Assembly: GCF_002295105.1 (NCBI RefSeq)
Contig: NZ_NSGH01000002.1
Span: forward strand, 124,001 to 188,000
Reading direction: 5' to 3'
Length of the DNA: 64,000 nt
DNA from: Salimicrobium humidisoli
Lineage (GTDB): Bacteria; Bacillota; Bacilli; Bacillales; Halobacillaceae
This document shows, piece after piece, positions 1 to 9,933 of this stretch; position 1 is the stretch's first letter, and every line of letters starts with the position of its first letter. A model generated the notes under the pieces. It was not told where the DNA came from. It saw nothing but the letters and a program-made list of their open reading frames with translations, and did not search any database. Made by a program: the position numbers and the translations under genes.

Positions 1-1934
1 ACGTAGAGGGCAATGAATACCTTGATGGCAGTGATATTGTCGAGGGCAGTGCCCAGCAGTCGTTTGATGCCAACACGAACCAGCCTGTGGTTACTGTGAA
101 AATGGAAAGTGCCCAGGAATTTTACGAAGTTTCGGATACTATTACGAGCAAGGAACAGGATCCGGAGACTCCGTATGACGACCGGATGATGGTCATCTGG
201 CTCGACTATAACGAGTCCGAGACGACGTTCCCGGAAGAGTATGGAAAAGAAGACCCGGCGTATATTTCCGCTCTCGGATTTAATAATGATGAGCCGATCA
301 GAAGCACGGACGTCCAGATTGACGGGAACTTTACGGTGGAATCAGCCAAACAGCTGGCCGACATGCTGAACGCCGGATCGCTTCCCGTGAACCTCGAAGA
401 AATGTACTCGACGTCCGTCGGAGCACAGTTCGGGGAGCAGGCGATGAATAAAACCGTTATTGCCGGAGCGATAGGTATTGCGCTAATCTTCCTTTACATG
501 ATTGCCTACTACCGTTTTCCGGGGATTATTGCAGCAGTCACACTTTCCGTATATATATACCTTATACTTGTAGTGTTCGAACTCATGAACGGGGTGCTGA
601 CACTGCCCGGGATAGCCGCTCTTATTTTGGGGGTAGGTATGGCTGTAGATGCGAACATCATAACGTATGAACGTATCAAAGAAGAATTGAAATCCGGTAA
701 ATCGGTGATGTCCGCTTTCAAATCGGGGAATAAGCGATCTCTTGCGACTATCCTTGATGCGAACATAACTACACTGATAGCTGCAGGCGTACTGTTCATA
801 TTCGGAACGAGTTCCGTTAAAGGATTTGCCACGATGCTGATAGTGAGCATATTGGTAAGCTTCATCACCGCCGTGTTCGGTACCCGTCTTTTCATGGGTC
901 TGTGGATCCACAGCCGTCTGCTGAATAAACGTCCCGGCTGGTTCGGGGTGAAACCTTCACAAATCCAGGATATTAATGATACAACACCGGTGAATACGAC
1001 TGTAAAAGGTAAAACTTTCGATTTTGCAGGGTTACGGAAGCGATTCGTTGCAGTTTCGATTATACTGATCGCCGCCGGCGGTATCGCGCTTATGATATTC
1101 AAACTTAACTTAGGTATTGATTTCACAAGCGGATCCAGAGTGTCTATTCTTTCCGATGGTAATATCAAAGCTCCCCAGGTGGAAGAGACGCTCGAGGAAG
1201 AATTCGGCGTCACTCCGAAACAGATAGTGATTTCAGGGGACAACGACGAAATTGCTGTGGCCCGGTTCGAAACGGTTCTTCCGAAAGATAAGGTAGGAGA
1301 AATCCAGGCCCACTATGAAGAAAAATATGGCAACACGCCCAACGTAAGTACTGTATCTCCGATAGTGGGACAGGAACTGGCCAAGAACGCAGCCCTGGCT
1401 GTTCTCTATGCCTCTATAGGAATCGTTATTTATGTTACGATCCGATTCGAGTTCTTTTTTGCACTCACGGCAATTCTGGCCCTGTTGCACGATGCTTTCT
1501 TTATCATAGCTCTATTCAGCATAACCAGGCTTGAATTCGATATAACGATAATTGCCGCCATTCTGGCAATCGTCGGGTATTCCGTCAATGATACAATCGT
1601 CACCTTCGACAGGATACGCGAAAACTTGAAACTTAAGCGGAAAGTGAAGACCTTCGGTGAACTGGCGAAAGTGGTCAACGAAAGTCTGATGCAGACGCTT
1701 GCAAGGAGTTTCAATACTGTAATCACCGTGGTGTTCGCAGCATTGATGATCTTCCTGTTCGGAGCTTCCTCTATAACGAATTTCGGATTTGCTCTTGTAG
1801 TAGGACTCGTAGCCGGTACGTACTCTTCACTCTTTATTGCCGCACAGCTCTGGCTGGTAATGAGAGGACGTACGATCGAGAAGAAACCGATCGAGTACTC
1901 TGAGAAGAAGAAAACGAACGGACCGCAGGTATAA
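1..1934 (+). CDS. secDF: SecDF protein-export membrane protein, 5'-truncated
   Basis: This is a fused SecD-SecF subunit of the Sec holotranslocon, which uses the proton gradient to help proteins cross the membrane late in export. The frame is open from base 3, so the gene begins before the window; about 643 residues are visible. The SecD half shows GVGMAVDANIITYERIKEEL in a transmembrane segment. The SecF half shows GIDFTSGSRV after its first membrane span and VGYSVNDTIVTFDRIREN near the end. Both are family signature regions. The fusion in one chain is the Bacillus arrangement, and a hairpin terminator follows. The in-frame GTG at 87 is internal, because coding similarity continues upstream of it. 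Confidence 0.96.
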   Translation, partial: VEGNEYLDGSDIVEGSAQQSFDANTNQPVVTVKMESAQEFYEVSDTITSKEQDPETPYDDRMMVIWLDYNESETTFPEEYGKEDPAYISALGFNNDEPIRSTDVQIDGNFTVESAKQLADMLNAGSLPVNLEEMYSTSVGAQFGEQAMNKTVIAGAIGIALIFLYMIAYYRFPGIIAAVTLSVYIYLILVVFELMNGVLTLPGIAALILGVGMAVDANIITYERIKEELKSGKSVMSAFKSGNKRSLATILDANITTLIAAGVLFIFGTSSVKGFATMLIVSILVSFITAVFGTRLFMGLWIHSRLLNKRPGWFGVKPSQIQDINDTTPVNTTVKGKTFDFAGLRKRFVAVSIILIAAGGIALMIFKLNLGIDFTSGSRVSILSDGNIKAPQVEETLEEEFGVTPKQIVISGDNDEIAVARFETVLPKDKVGEIQAHYEEKYGNTPNVSTVSPIVGQELAKNAALAVLYASIGIVIYVTIRFEFFFALTAILALLHDAFFIIALFSITRLEFDITIIAAILAIVGYSVNDTIVTFDRIRENLKLKRKVKTFGELAKVVNESLMQTLARSFNTVITVVFAALMIFLFGASSITNFGFALVVGLVAGTYSSLFIAAQLWLVMRGRTIEKKPIEYSEKKKTNGPQV

Positions 1935-1969
1935 TAACGAAAAGTTTTCGGCACAATTGAATAGCAGAT

Positions 1970-2003
1970 AACAAAAACCGGACCCTTGTGTTCGGTTTTT
2001 GTA
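1970..2003 (+). terminator. Rho-independent terminator after secDF
   Basis: The arms acaaaaaccgga and ttcggtttttgt form a nearly perfect 12-bp stem whose 3' arm carries a run of five T. It lies about 40 nt past the secDF stop. Confidence 0.8.
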
Positions 2004-2311
2004 TTTCTTACGAGTAAGGGGGAGATGGATTGGGCACCTCTGCCCGGAGCGAGCCTGTTATCCTTCCCTTCAGATGCGAAGGTAAGGATAATGTTCTTTT
2101 CGTGACGTTGAGAGGTATGAAGGAGCGGTGAATGTCACGATTCCGGCATAAACGTTACCTTCGTTCCGTTTCACAGCTTACGAAAGGAAGGAAAGCCGAC
2201 AGATGACACTTACTCTTTCTATTCGCTGGAAAAAGGGGGGCCGGGCTTACCTGTTTTCTGATTGAATCACTTTCCGCGGGGGTATACTACAGAAGAAAGG
2301 AGGTGGCTGTC
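2004..2311. other. Gene-free interval with several inverted repeats
   Basis: About 300 nt without a credible ORF. It holds an imperfect hairpin at 2058-2091 (8 bp, one mismatch, 5 bp, 6-nt loop) and a GGGCA/TGCCC hairpin near 2030. A CGTGAC (2101) pairs with GTCACG (2134). A weak promoter-like pair (TTGAAT at 2262, TATACT at 2283, 15-nt spacer) lies just upstream of the next gene. I recognise no known RNA family. Confidence 0.4.
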
Positions 2312-2644
2312 GTGAAGGGACAGACTTACATTATACTGGCCATTATATTTGCTCTTTTAGTAGCTATATTTGCAGTCATTAACGTGGATCCTGTACAAGT
2401 GGACTATTTATTCGGATCCGGTGAAGCTCCCCTCATACTTGTCATCCTCATCTCCGTACTGATGGGTGGAATTATAACTGCTTCCGTAGGCTCACTCCGG
2501 TATTTCCGGCTGAAACAGAATTACCGTTCTCTGGAGAAGAAAATGCAGAACGGCACGGAAAATACACCGGAAGAGCCAACCGTCAGTGAAAAGGATGAGG
2601 AGAAAGGCTCGAACGATGAGCCGGATAAACATAAGGACAGGTAA
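2312..2644 (+). CDS. LapA-domain membrane protein (YrvD-like, DUF1049)
   Basis: A 110-residue protein with two predicted membrane spans (about residues 5-24 and 38-60), joined by a short segment with VNVDPVQVDYLFG. A charged, Glu/Lys-rich cytoplasmic tail follows. This is the lipopolysaccharide-assembly-A (DUF1049) architecture; in Gram-positives its role is unknown. B. subtilis has yrvD in the same place between secDF and recJ. I choose GTG at 2312, because the Shine-Dalgarno AAGGAGG ends at 2303 and overlaps the upstream in-frame GTG at 2303. Function is inferred only from family and position. Confidence 0.75.
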   Translation: MKGQTYIILAIIFALLVAIFAVINVDPVQVDYLFGSGEAPLILVILISVLMGGIITASVGSLRYFRLKQNYRSLEKKMQNGTENTPEEPTVSEKDEEKGSNDEPDKHKDR

Positions 2645-2649
2645 TATGG

Positions 2650-2678
2650 TTGTTCACACCCCCGGCCTTTAGTATAAT
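2650..2678 (+). promoter_or_regulatory. sigma-A promoter for recJ-apt
   Basis: TTGTTC, 17-nt spacer, perfect TATAAT. It sits between the upstream stop at 2644 and the recJ start at 2700. Confidence 0.7.
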
Positions 2679-2699
2679 TAACAGGTCAGGGGTGTCGTT

Positions 2700-5000
2700 A
2701 TGTTAAAAAGTAAAATGAAATGGGATTTTACATACAGTTCGGATTCTGCCAACAGGCAGGAGTTGATAAATGAGTTACTGGAGCAGCGCGGCTTGCATAC
2801 GGAAGAGGAAAGAAACAGGTTTTTGCACCCGGCGCTTGCTGATTTACATGATCCTTTTCTCATAAACGGAATGCGGAAAGCTGTGAACCGGGTCAAAGAG
2901 GCTATCCATTACGGAGAGCCCATTCTGATTTTCGGGGATTATGACGCGGACGGTGTCAGTTCGACAGCGTTAATGATGGAGTGTCTGCGATCGCTCGGAG
3001 CGGAATGCGACTTTTATATTCCTAACAGGTTTACGGAAGGATACGGTCCAAACGAAAATGCATTCAGATGGGCCTCCGCACAGGGATACACGCTTATAAT
3101 TACAGTGGACAACGGTATAGCCGCTGTGGAAGAAGCGAAAGTTGCAAAAGAATTGGGGATCGATCTCATTATTACGGATCACCACGAAGTTCAGAACGAA
3201 CTGCCTGAGGCATTTGCGATTCTGCATCCGAAAACTTCTCTCCAGTATCCTTTTCAGGAACTGGCAGGAGTCGGGGTGGCGTTCAAATTCGCCCACGCTC
3301 TTCTGGAAGAAAAGCCGGTTCACCTGCTCGATCTTGTAGCTATAGGAACGGTCGCCGACCTGGTGCCACTTGAAGATGAGAACAGGATACTTGTTTCCTT
3401 CGGACTTGAGGCTATTACAAAGACGAGGCGTCCGGGGCTTCGTCAACTGAAAAATTTGAATAGCATAGACGGAGACGTAGACGAAGAAGCGGTCGGATTT
3501 ATGATAGGTCCAAGAATGAACGCAGTCGGTCGCCTGCAGGATGCTTCTCCTGCCGTGGATCTTTTACTTACCGGGGATGAAGAAGAGGCACAGGAACTGG
3601 CCGGGTTCGTTCAGGAACTGAATAAAGAGCGTCAGAAAATTGTTCAGGAAATAGCTGACGAAGCCGAGGCACTGCTCGGGGAAGATGTGAAAGATGAAGT
3701 GATTGTGGTGGCCAGGGAAGGCTGGAATGCCGGAGTGCTCGGTATCGTCGCTTCCAAGCTTGTGAGGAAATTCGACAGGCCTGCGATTGTTCTTACCATT
3801 GATAAGGAGAAAGGTCAGGCAAAAGGATCCGCCAGAAGTATAGATGCCTATGATATGTTTGAAAATTGCATGGAGCACAGGGAACTGTTTCTTCACTTCG
3901 GTGGGCATTCCCAGGCTGCAGGCATGACACTGGCGGAGGACAATATAATTTCGCTACGAGAAGAGTTGTCCCGACTGGCGAGAGAAAAACTTTCGCCGGA
4001 GGACTACGGTCAGTCACTACCTGTCACGATGAGTCTCGATCTCAGTGAAGTGTCATTACAGCAGATAGAATTCGTCAATCAGCTGCGGCCATTCGGAATG
4101 GCTAATCCGAAACCGTATTTCCACGTCAGAAGCAAAGCGAAGGAATTGAGGCTGATAGGCAGCAAAAAGAATCATATGAAAGTAACGCTGGAGCAGAACG
4201 GCTCCCGTCTCGACGCTATCGCGTTCGGACAGGGAGACGCATATCACTCGATCGCTCCTCAGTCTCCGATAGATATGGTAGGGCAGCTGAGTATCAACGA
4301 GTGGAACGGAACGAGGAAACCACAGATGATGGTGGAAGACATTGCAGTGAAAGAGTGGCAGCTGTTCGACTGGAGAGGAACGAAACATTTGCAGAAGTCT
4401 TTACCTTCCTTCCAGAAAGACGAAGCCGCCTGTGTCACTTTCGGGTTGCAGACGGAAGGACCCGGAGAGTTACCGGTGATTGGGTTCAACGACAGCAGGG
4501 TCAAAGATTACAGTACCTTGATTTTACTCGATCTCCCCGAACGGCTTGAAGATCTGCATGTGCTCCTCGGGGAGGTATCACCTGAGCGTATTTACGCCGT
4601 CTACTCTTTGAGAGACGATGCGTTCATGCAGACGCTGCCGTCCCGGGAACATTTCAAGTACTTTTATGGAATGCTGAAGAAGAAGAAAACGTTTGACCTT
4701 GAAAAAGATTCGGCTCTTCTCGCAAGACACAAGGGATGGAAAGTCGATTCGATAAAATTCATTTGTAACGTGTTTTTTGATTTGGGTTTTGTTACAATAA
4801 AAGATGGTCAATTGTTTATGAACACACAACCCGAACAGAAAAGCCTGACAGAATCCCGGACGTTCCAGACGAGACAGGAACAGATGGAAGTTGAAAAAGT
4901 ACTATACTATTCGACATATAAAGAATTGAAAGATTGGATGGAAACCCGGCTGCAAATTACAGGGGCGGAAGTCAAGGAGGAAATAGGATATGGATTATAA
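2700..5000 (+). CDS. recJ: Single-stranded-DNA-specific exonuclease RecJ
   Basis: RecJ is a 5'-3' ssDNA exonuclease that works in recombination and mismatch/excision repair. The 766-residue chain carries the DHH phosphoesterase motifs DYDADGVSS (about residues 80-88) and TDHHEV (159-164), then the DHHA1 motif with [11 protein letters not shown] in the middle. A C-terminal OB-type and Firmicute-specific region follows. Length is close to the 786 residues of B. subtilis RecJ, and the N-terminus MLKSKMKW matches the orthologue's MLASKMRW, supporting this start. It overlaps apt by 11 nt, so the two are probably translationally coupled, as in B. subtilis. Confidence 0.97.
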   Translation: MLKSKMKWDFTYSSDSANRQELINELLEQRGLHTEEERNRFLHPALADLHDPFLINGMRKAVNRVKEAIHYGEPILIFGDYDADGVSSTALMMECLRSLGAECDFYIPNRFTEGYGPNENAFRWASAQGYTLIITVDNGIAAVEEAKVAKELGIDLIITDHHEVQNELPEAFAILHPKTSLQYPFQELAGVGVAFKFAHALLEEKPVHLLDLVAIGTVADLVPLEDENRILVSFGLEAITKTRRPGLRQLKNLNSIDGDVDEEAVGFMIGPRMNAVGRLQDASPAVDLLLTGDEEEAQELAGFVQELNKERQKIVQEIADEAEALLGEDVKDEVIVVAREGWNAGVLGIVASKLVRKFDRPAIVLTIDKEKGQAKGSARSIDAYDMFENCMEHRELFLHFGGHSQAAGMTLAEDNIISLREELSRLAREKLSPEDYGQSLPVTMSLDLSEVSLQQIEFVNQLRPFGMANPKPYFHVRSKAKELRLIGSKKNHMKVTLEQNGSRLDAIAFGQGDAYHSIAPQSPIDMVGQLSINEWNGTRKPQMMVEDIAVKEWQLFDWRGTKHLQKSLPSFQKDEAACVTFGLQTEGPGELPVIGFNDSRVKDYSTLILLDLPERLEDLHVLLGEVSPERIYAVYSLRDDAFMQTLPSREHFKYFYGMLKKKKTFDLEKDSALLARHKGWKVDSIKFICNVFFDLGFVTIKDGQLFMNTQPEQKSLTESRTFQTRQEQMEVEKVLYYSTYKELKDWMETRLQITGAEVKEEIGYGL

Positions 5001-5505
5001 AGAACATATAGCAATTGTTGAAAACTGGCCGAAAGAGGGAGTTCAGTTTAAAGACATCACTCCCCTTATGGATAACGGTCCTGCTTTTAAAGCAGCTGTG
5101 GATGACATCGTGACTTATGCCAAAAAGCGCGACATCGACATCGTAGTAGGTCCTGAAGCCCGTGGCTTTATAGTAGGGTGCCCTGTGTCCTACGCTCTTG
5201 AAATAGGTTTTGCCCCGATTCGCAAGAAAGGAAAACTTCCCCGGGAAACGATTGAAGTGGATTACGGTCTGGAATACGGCCAGAACATCCTGGCTATACA
5301 CAAAGATGCAATAAAACCTGGCCAGCGCGTACTTATCATCGACGACCTGCTCGCTACCGGAGGTACAATTGAAGCAACTATAGATCTGGTGGAACAGCTG
5401 GGCGGAGAAGTGGCCGGGTGTGCCTTTCTCATCGAACTTCAATACCTGAACGGCAGAGACAAGCTCGAAGGATACGATGTACTGACACTAATGCAATACG
5501 AGTAG
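4990..5505 (+). CDS. apt: Adenine phosphoribosyltransferase
   Basis: Salvages adenine with PRPP to give AMP in the cytoplasm. The 171-residue protein contains the PRPP-binding loop [13 protein letters not shown] (114-126) and the VVGPEARGF segment typical of APRTases. A ribosome-binding site (aaggagg) lies inside the end of recJ, with which it overlaps. A terminator directly downstream ends the recJ-apt unit. Confidence 0.97.
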   Translation: MDYKEHIAIVENWPKEGVQFKDITPLMDNGPAFKAAVDDIVTYAKKRDIDIVVGPEARGFIVGCPVSYALEIGFAPIRKKGKLPRETIEVDYGLEYGQNILAIHKDAIKPGQRVLIIDDLLATGGTIEATIDLVEQLGGEVAGCAFLIELQYLNGRDKLEGYDVLTLMQYE

Positions 5506-5506
5506 A

Positions 5507-5537
5507 AGAGTGCGCCCTCTGTAAGGGCGCTCTTTTG
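5507..5537 (+). terminator. Terminator after apt
   Basis: GAGTGCGCCCT and AGGGCGCTC arms with a short loop, followed by a T run. Confidence 0.8.
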
Positions 5538-5621
5538 CTATCATTTCCCTTGGAAAGGCGGAGGTTATGTTCAGCATTTCAGTGAAAGATAATTCAACAT
5601 ATAGAAATCAGGGTGATTGTT

Positions 5622-7823
5622 ATGGCGAATGATAATGTGTTGACTGCGGAAGAAGTGATTGATGGGGCAAGACATTATCTGAATGAAGAAGAGTTACAAT
5701 TTATTCGGAAAGCCCATGAATATGCAGCCTGGGCACATCGTGATCAGTATAGAAAGTCAGGGGAGCCTTATATTATACACCCGGTCCAGGTAGCCGGGAT
5801 CCTCGTCAATCTGGAACTCGATGCTGAAACGATAGCCAGCGGCTTTCTTCATGATACGGTGGAGGACACGGGCGTAACGGTGGAAGATCTGAAGGAGACT
5901 TTCAATGAGGAAGTCGCTATGCTCGTGGACGGAGTAACTAAATTAGGGAAAATCAAATATAAGTCCAAAGAAGAACAGCAGGCCGAGAATCACAGGAAGA
6001 TGTTCGTTGCAATGGCGAAGGATCTTCGTGTCATTCTGATTAAACTTGCAGACAGACTTCATAACATGAGGACTCTCAAACACCTTCCGGCTGAGAAACA
6101 GCGGAGAATTTCCAACGAAACTCTGGAGATTTTTGCACCTCTCGCTCATCGTCTCGGTATTTCAACTATCAAGTGGGAACTGGAAGATACAGCATTGCGT
6201 TATCTGAATCCCCAGCAGTATTACCGTATCGTGCACCTTATGAAACAGAAAAGAAATGAGCGGGAGCACTACGTGGATGAAGTCATCAATCAGATAAGGG
6301 GCGAGCTCGATAATGTGAATATAGAGGCTGATCTGGACGGCCGCCCGAAGCATCTGTACAGCATTTATAAAAAAATGGTGCTGCAAAGCAAACAGTTTAA
6401 CGAAATATACGATCTGCTTGCCGTACGTATTCTGGTAAACAGCATTAAAGACTGTTATGCAGTATTGGGCATTATACACACGTGCTGGAAACCGATGCCG
6501 GGACGCTTCAAGGATTATATCGCCATGCCGAAGCCGAACCTGTATCAGTCTCTGCATACGACGGTCATCGGCCCGAAAGGCGATCCTCTCGAAGTGCAGA
6601 TCCGAACACATGACATGCACGAAATCGCCGAATACGGCATTGCTGCCCACTGGGCATATAAGGAAGGGAAACAGTCCGGCAGCACCCAGTCCTTTGAAGA
6701 AAAATTGTCCTGGTTCCGTGAAATTATGGAATGGCAGAGTGAGACCCATGATGCGGAAGAATTTATGGAATCTTTAAAAATGGACCTTTTCTCCGATATG
6801 GTTTACGTCTTCACTCCGAGAGGTGATGTGATCGAACTGCCGTATGGTTCGAACCCTCTTGATTTTGCATACCGGATCCATACGGAAATCGGTAATCAGA
6901 CCATAGGTGCCAAAGTCAACAGCAAAATGGAGCCTCTTGATTACGTGCTGAAGACCGGAGACATCGTAGAAGTGATGACTTCGAAACATTCCTATGGTCC
7001 TTCTGAAGACTGGGTGAATATTGCCCAGACTTCCCAGGCAAAAAATAAAATCAAGCAATTTTTCAAGAAGCAGCGGAAGGAAGAGAACATTTCCAAAGGC
7101 CGGGACGCAGTGGCACGCGAAATAAAGAACATTCACCTGTCTCCGAAAGAGGTGCTGACGCAGGATAATATTCAGCGGGTGCTCGATAAATTCAATTTCA
7201 CCTCGCTTGAAGATATGTATGCAGCGGTAGGATATCAGGGAATCACTGCAATTCAGGTAGCGAACCGTCTTACGGAGAGGATCCGTCGTGAGAAAGAAAA
7301 GCAGGAGGCTCTGGAAGATACGGTAGCCAATGTAAACAAAAAAGATTTAAAAAAACAGCCCAACGTGAAAAAAGATGCCGGAGTCGTAGTGGAGGGGGTC
7401 GACAATCTGCTCGTCCGCCTGGCCAAGTGCTGCAGTCCGGTGCCGGGTGACGAAATTATCGGATATATAACGAAAGGCCGCGGTGTGTCTGTGCACCGGA
7501 CCGACTGTCCGAACGTCAAGACTGAAGAAGCTAAAGACCGTCTCCTGCCCGTTAAATGGGAAGAAGAGGAAGATAACGGCAAACAGTATCACGTGGATCT
7601 CGAGATCTGGGGGTATGACCGGAGAGGTCTTGTCAATGAAGTGTTACAGGCCGTCAACGAAACGAAAACGAATATTACGGCAGTTTCAGGAAGATCCGAC
7701 CGCAATAAGATGGCTACAATCAATATTACAATACTGATTCAGAATACTTCCCATCTCAGGAAGATAGTGGAGAGAATCAAACAGATCCAGGAAGTATATA
7801 CGGTACGGAGAGTAATGCAATAG
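5622..7823 (+). CDS. relA: Bifunctional (p)ppGpp synthetase/hydrolase, Rel family
   Basis: Makes and degrades the alarmone (p)ppGpp in the stringent response. Starting at ATG 5622 it has 733 residues. The HD hydrolase domain shows FLHDTVEDT (His77-Asp78). A synthetase domain with [11 protein letters not shown] follows, then a TGS domain (about 390-450, [14 protein letters not shown]) and a C-terminal ACT domain. Both enzyme domains look intact, so this is the long Rel enzyme of Firmicutes. The in-frame GTG at 5613 lies within the AGGGTG ribosome-binding site, so the ATG is preferred; it gives [14 protein letters not shown], like the B. subtilis start. dtd follows 12 nt later, as in B. subtilis. 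Confidence 0.97.
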   Translation: MANDNVLTAEEVIDGARHYLNEEELQFIRKAHEYAAWAHRDQYRKSGEPYIIHPVQVAGILVNLELDAETIASGFLHDTVEDTGVTVEDLKETFNEEVAMLVDGVTKLGKIKYKSKEEQQAENHRKMFVAMAKDLRVILIKLADRLHNMRTLKHLPAEKQRRISNETLEIFAPLAHRLGISTIKWELEDTALRYLNPQQYYRIVHLMKQKRNEREHYVDEVINQIRGELDNVNIEADLDGRPKHLYSIYKKMVLQSKQFNEIYDLLAVRILVNSIKDCYAVLGIIHTCWKPMPGRFKDYIAMPKPNLYQSLHTTVIGPKGDPLEVQIRTHDMHEIAEYGIAAHWAYKEGKQSGSTQSFEEKLSWFREIMEWQSETHDAEEFMESLKMDLFSDMVYVFTPRGDVIELPYGSNPLDFAYRIHTEIGNQTIGAKVNSKMEPLDYVLKTGDIVEVMTSKHSYGPSEDWVNIAQTSQAKNKIKQFFKKQRKEENISKGRDAVAREIKNIHLSPKEVLTQDNIQRVLDKFNFTSLEDMYAAVGYQGITAIQVANRLTERIRREKEKQEALEDTVANVNKKDLKKQPNVKKDAGVVVEGVDNLLVRLAKCCSPVPGDEIIGYITKGRGVSVHRTDCPNVKTEEAKDRLLPVKWEEEEDNGKQYHVDLEIWGYDRRGLVNEVLQAVNETKTNITAVSGRSDRNKMATINITILIQNTSHLRKIVERIKQIQEVYTVRRVMQ

Positions 7824-7835
7824 AGGTGAAATCAA

Positions 7836-8282
7836 ATGAAAGCAGTAGTACAGCGGACGACCGAAGCGAAAGTTACGGCTGAGGGAAAAGAGCCGGGCAG
7901 AGTGGATAAAGGTCTCGTAGTTCTTCTTGGCGTCTCCCGGGATGATACGGAAGAAGACGCTCTGTATCTGGCGAAAAAAATACCTCATCTGCGGATTTTT
8001 GAAGATGAAAACGAAAAGATGAATTATTCTGCGGTGGACGTGGAAGGGAAGATACTGTCGATATCTCAATTCACTTTGTTCGGCGATACGAGAAAAGGCC
8101 GCAGGCCCAATTTCATGCAGGCTGCCAGGCCTGATATGGCCAATGACCTGTATGAGAAATTCAACGCTTACGTCCGCAGGGAAGGAGTCCCTGTGGTCAC
8201 CGGGAGTTTCGGAGAAATGATGCAGGTGGACCTTGTGAACGACGGACCCGTCACATTGATTCTGGACAGCAAAGAGCGGTGA
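7836..8282 (+). CDS. dtd: D-aminoacyl-tRNA deacylase
   Basis: Hydrolyses D-amino acids (and Gly from tRNA-Ala) off mischarged tRNAs, a translation proofreading step. The 148-residue protein has the family motifs SQFTLFGDT, the Gly-cisPro-type segment in [11 protein letters not shown], and C-terminal [11 protein letters not shown]. It is probably co-transcribed with relA, with a GAGGTG ribosome-binding site in the 12-nt gap. The hisS T-box promoter begins just after its stop. Confidence 0.96.
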   Translation: MKAVVQRTTEAKVTAEGKEPGRVDKGLVVLLGVSRDDTEEDALYLAKKIPHLRIFEDENEKMNYSAVDVEGKILSISQFTLFGDTRKGRRPNFMQAARPDMANDLYEKFNAYVRREGVPVVTGSFGEMMQVDLVNDGPVTLILDSKER

Positions 8283-8285
8283 GTC

Positions 8286-8314
8286 TTGACAGAATGACAG
8301 GACGTCTATATGAT
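8286..8314 (+). promoter_or_regulatory. sigma-A promoter of the hisS-aspS T-box transcript
   Basis: Perfect TTGACA, 17-nt spacer, TATGAT, immediately after the dtd stop codon. Confidence 0.85.
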
Positions 8315-8320
8315 AGAAAG

Positions 8321-8592
8321 CAATTCAGTTAAAGATAAAACCATCGAGGGAAAAAGTAACCGGTACCCACGTAGTTCAGAGAAGAAGTGTCACGGCTGAG
8401 AACACTTCCCTATGATGCATCGGTGAAAGACGTTTCTTAGGTGCCGTGCCGAACGTTATTGGTAGGTGCGGACGTAAAACCTGCGTTAAAGGTCCAAAGT
8501 GGAAGAATTATCTTCAATTAGGGTGGCACCACGGGCAGTCCCGTCCCTTTTTCTGCAGCACTGCAGAAAAAGGGGCGGGGCTTTTTTTAGTG
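8321..8592 (+). promoter_or_regulatory. T-box leader, aspartate specifier, controlling hisS-aspS
   Basis: A tRNA-sensing leader RNA. The T-box core AGGGTGGCACCACGG lies at 8520-8534. The terminator hairpin with CTGCAG inverted arms and GGGGCGGGG followed by T7 is at about 8541-8588. In Stem I, the 5' strand contains AGTA (loop E side) and the 3' strand contains GAAA-GAC. By comparison with the glyQS layout (GAAA-GGC) the specifier codon is GAC at 8429-8431, i.e. tRNA-Asp. Uncharged tRNA-Asp would favour the antiterminator and let transcription run into hisS and aspS. Confidence 0.9.
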
Positions 8593-8655
8593 ACTCTGTC
8601 GCCCTGAGCGGTAAGGTTCAATGAATATTCATAATATGAATCAGGAGGAATGGCT

Positions 8656-9930
8656 ATGGCAATGAATGCGCCGAGAGGGACTCAGGATATACTGCCGGGA
8701 ACTATAGAGGATTGGCAATATATAGAAAACGCTCTTAAAGATTTGTCGCATCGCTTTAATTACAAGGAAATTCGCACGCCGATATTCGAACATACGGAGC
8801 TTTTTCAGCGCGGGGTGGGTGATTCCACCGATATCGTACAGAAAGAAATGTACACGTTTGAAGACAGGGGTGGCCGGAGCATAACGTTAAGACCCGAAGG
8901 CACGGCTTCGGTGGTACGTTCATTCGTACAGAACAAACTTCACGGTCTTGCGAACCAGCCTACCAAACTTTTCTACATCGGCCCTATGTTCCGCTATGAA
9001 CGTCCTCAGCAGGGAAGAACCCGCCAGTTCGTGCAATTCGGGATAGAGGCCCTTGGCAGTGAAGATCCTGCTGTAGACGCCGAAGTTTTATCTTTCGCGA
9101 TGAAAGCATATCAGGAGCTCGGTCTCTCTTCGTTAAAACTGATCGTGAACAGTCTTGGGGATCAGGAAAGCAGGGAAGCGCACAGGGAAGCACTTGTAAA
9201 CCACTTCTCTCCTCATAAAGAGGAACTTTGCAGTGACTGTCAGATCCGTCTTGAAGAAAACCCGCTGCGGGTACTTGACTGCAAAAAAGACAGGGATCAT
9301 CCGGCAATGAAGACTGCTCCGTCTATTCTGGACTTTCTGAATGAGTACTCGAGAACGTATTTTGAAAAAGTGAAGTTTTATCTTGACGCAATGGATATCG
9401 ATTATGAAGTCGATCCTAATCTGGTACGCGGGCTTGATTACTACAATCATACAGCCTTTGAAATCATGAGTGAGGCGGAAGGGTTCGGAGCCATCACAAC
9501 ATTGAGCGGCGGCGGCCGGTATAATGGACTCGTGGAGGACATCGGCGGTCCTGCGACACCGGGTATAGGTTTCGCTCTTAGTATCGAACGTCTTCTGATG
9601 GCCCTGGAAGCCGAAGGGGTGGAACTGCCGAAACACGAAGAGCTTGATTGTTACATCGTCGCAATCGGTGAAAAGCCGGAGCTTGAAGCGGTGAAACTGG
9701 TGGATAAATTACGTTCGGAAGGACTTCGCGTCGATAAAGACTATCTCCATAAGAAAATGAAAGCACAGTTTAAGGCTGCGGATCGACTGAAGGCTGAAAA
9801 AGTGCTGATTCTTGGAGAGAGAGAAGTGGAAAACAACCTGGTGAACGTTAAAGATATGGCCACGGGAGAACAGAAGGAAGTTTCCCTTGAAAATGTTACG
9901 GCCGAGCTGAAGAAAATGAAGGAGGAATAG
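8656..9930 (+). CDS. hisS: Histidyl-tRNA synthetase
   Basis: Class II synthetase charging tRNA-His in the cytoplasm. Its 424 residues include [12 protein letters not shown] at the N-terminus, the class II motif 2 region ([15 protein letters not shown]), [14 protein letters not shown], and a C-terminal anticodon-binding domain from about residue 330. Of three clustered ATGs (8650, 8656, 8662), 8656 is best spaced, 7 nt after AGGAGG (8643-8648). The first is only 1 nt from it. aspS starts 3 nt after the stop, so the two form one operon under the T-box. Confidence 0.97.
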   Translation: MAMNAPRGTQDILPGTIEDWQYIENALKDLSHRFNYKEIRTPIFEHTELFQRGVGDSTDIVQKEMYTFEDRGGRSITLRPEGTASVVRSFVQNKLHGLANQPTKLFYIGPMFRYERPQQGRTRQFVQFGIEALGSEDPAVDAEVLSFAMKAYQELGLSSLKLIVNSLGDQESREAHREALVNHFSPHKEELCSDCQIRLEENPLRVLDCKKDRDHPAMKTAPSILDFLNEYSRTYFEKVKFYLDAMDIDYEVDPNLVRGLDYYNHTAFEIMSEAEGFGAITTLSGGGRYNGLVEDIGGPATPGIGFALSIERLLMALEAEGVELPKHEELDCYIVAIGEKPELEAVKLVDKLRSEGLRVDKDYLHKKMKAQFKAADRLKAEKVLILGEREVENNLVNVKDMATGEQKEVSLENVTAELKKMKEE

Positions 9931-9933
9931 AGA

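Noticed and set aside
509-1243. Long minus-strand frame (244 codons) opposite secDF
   Set aside because: It is a shadow of the plus-strand gene, with no ribosome-binding site or recognisable protein.
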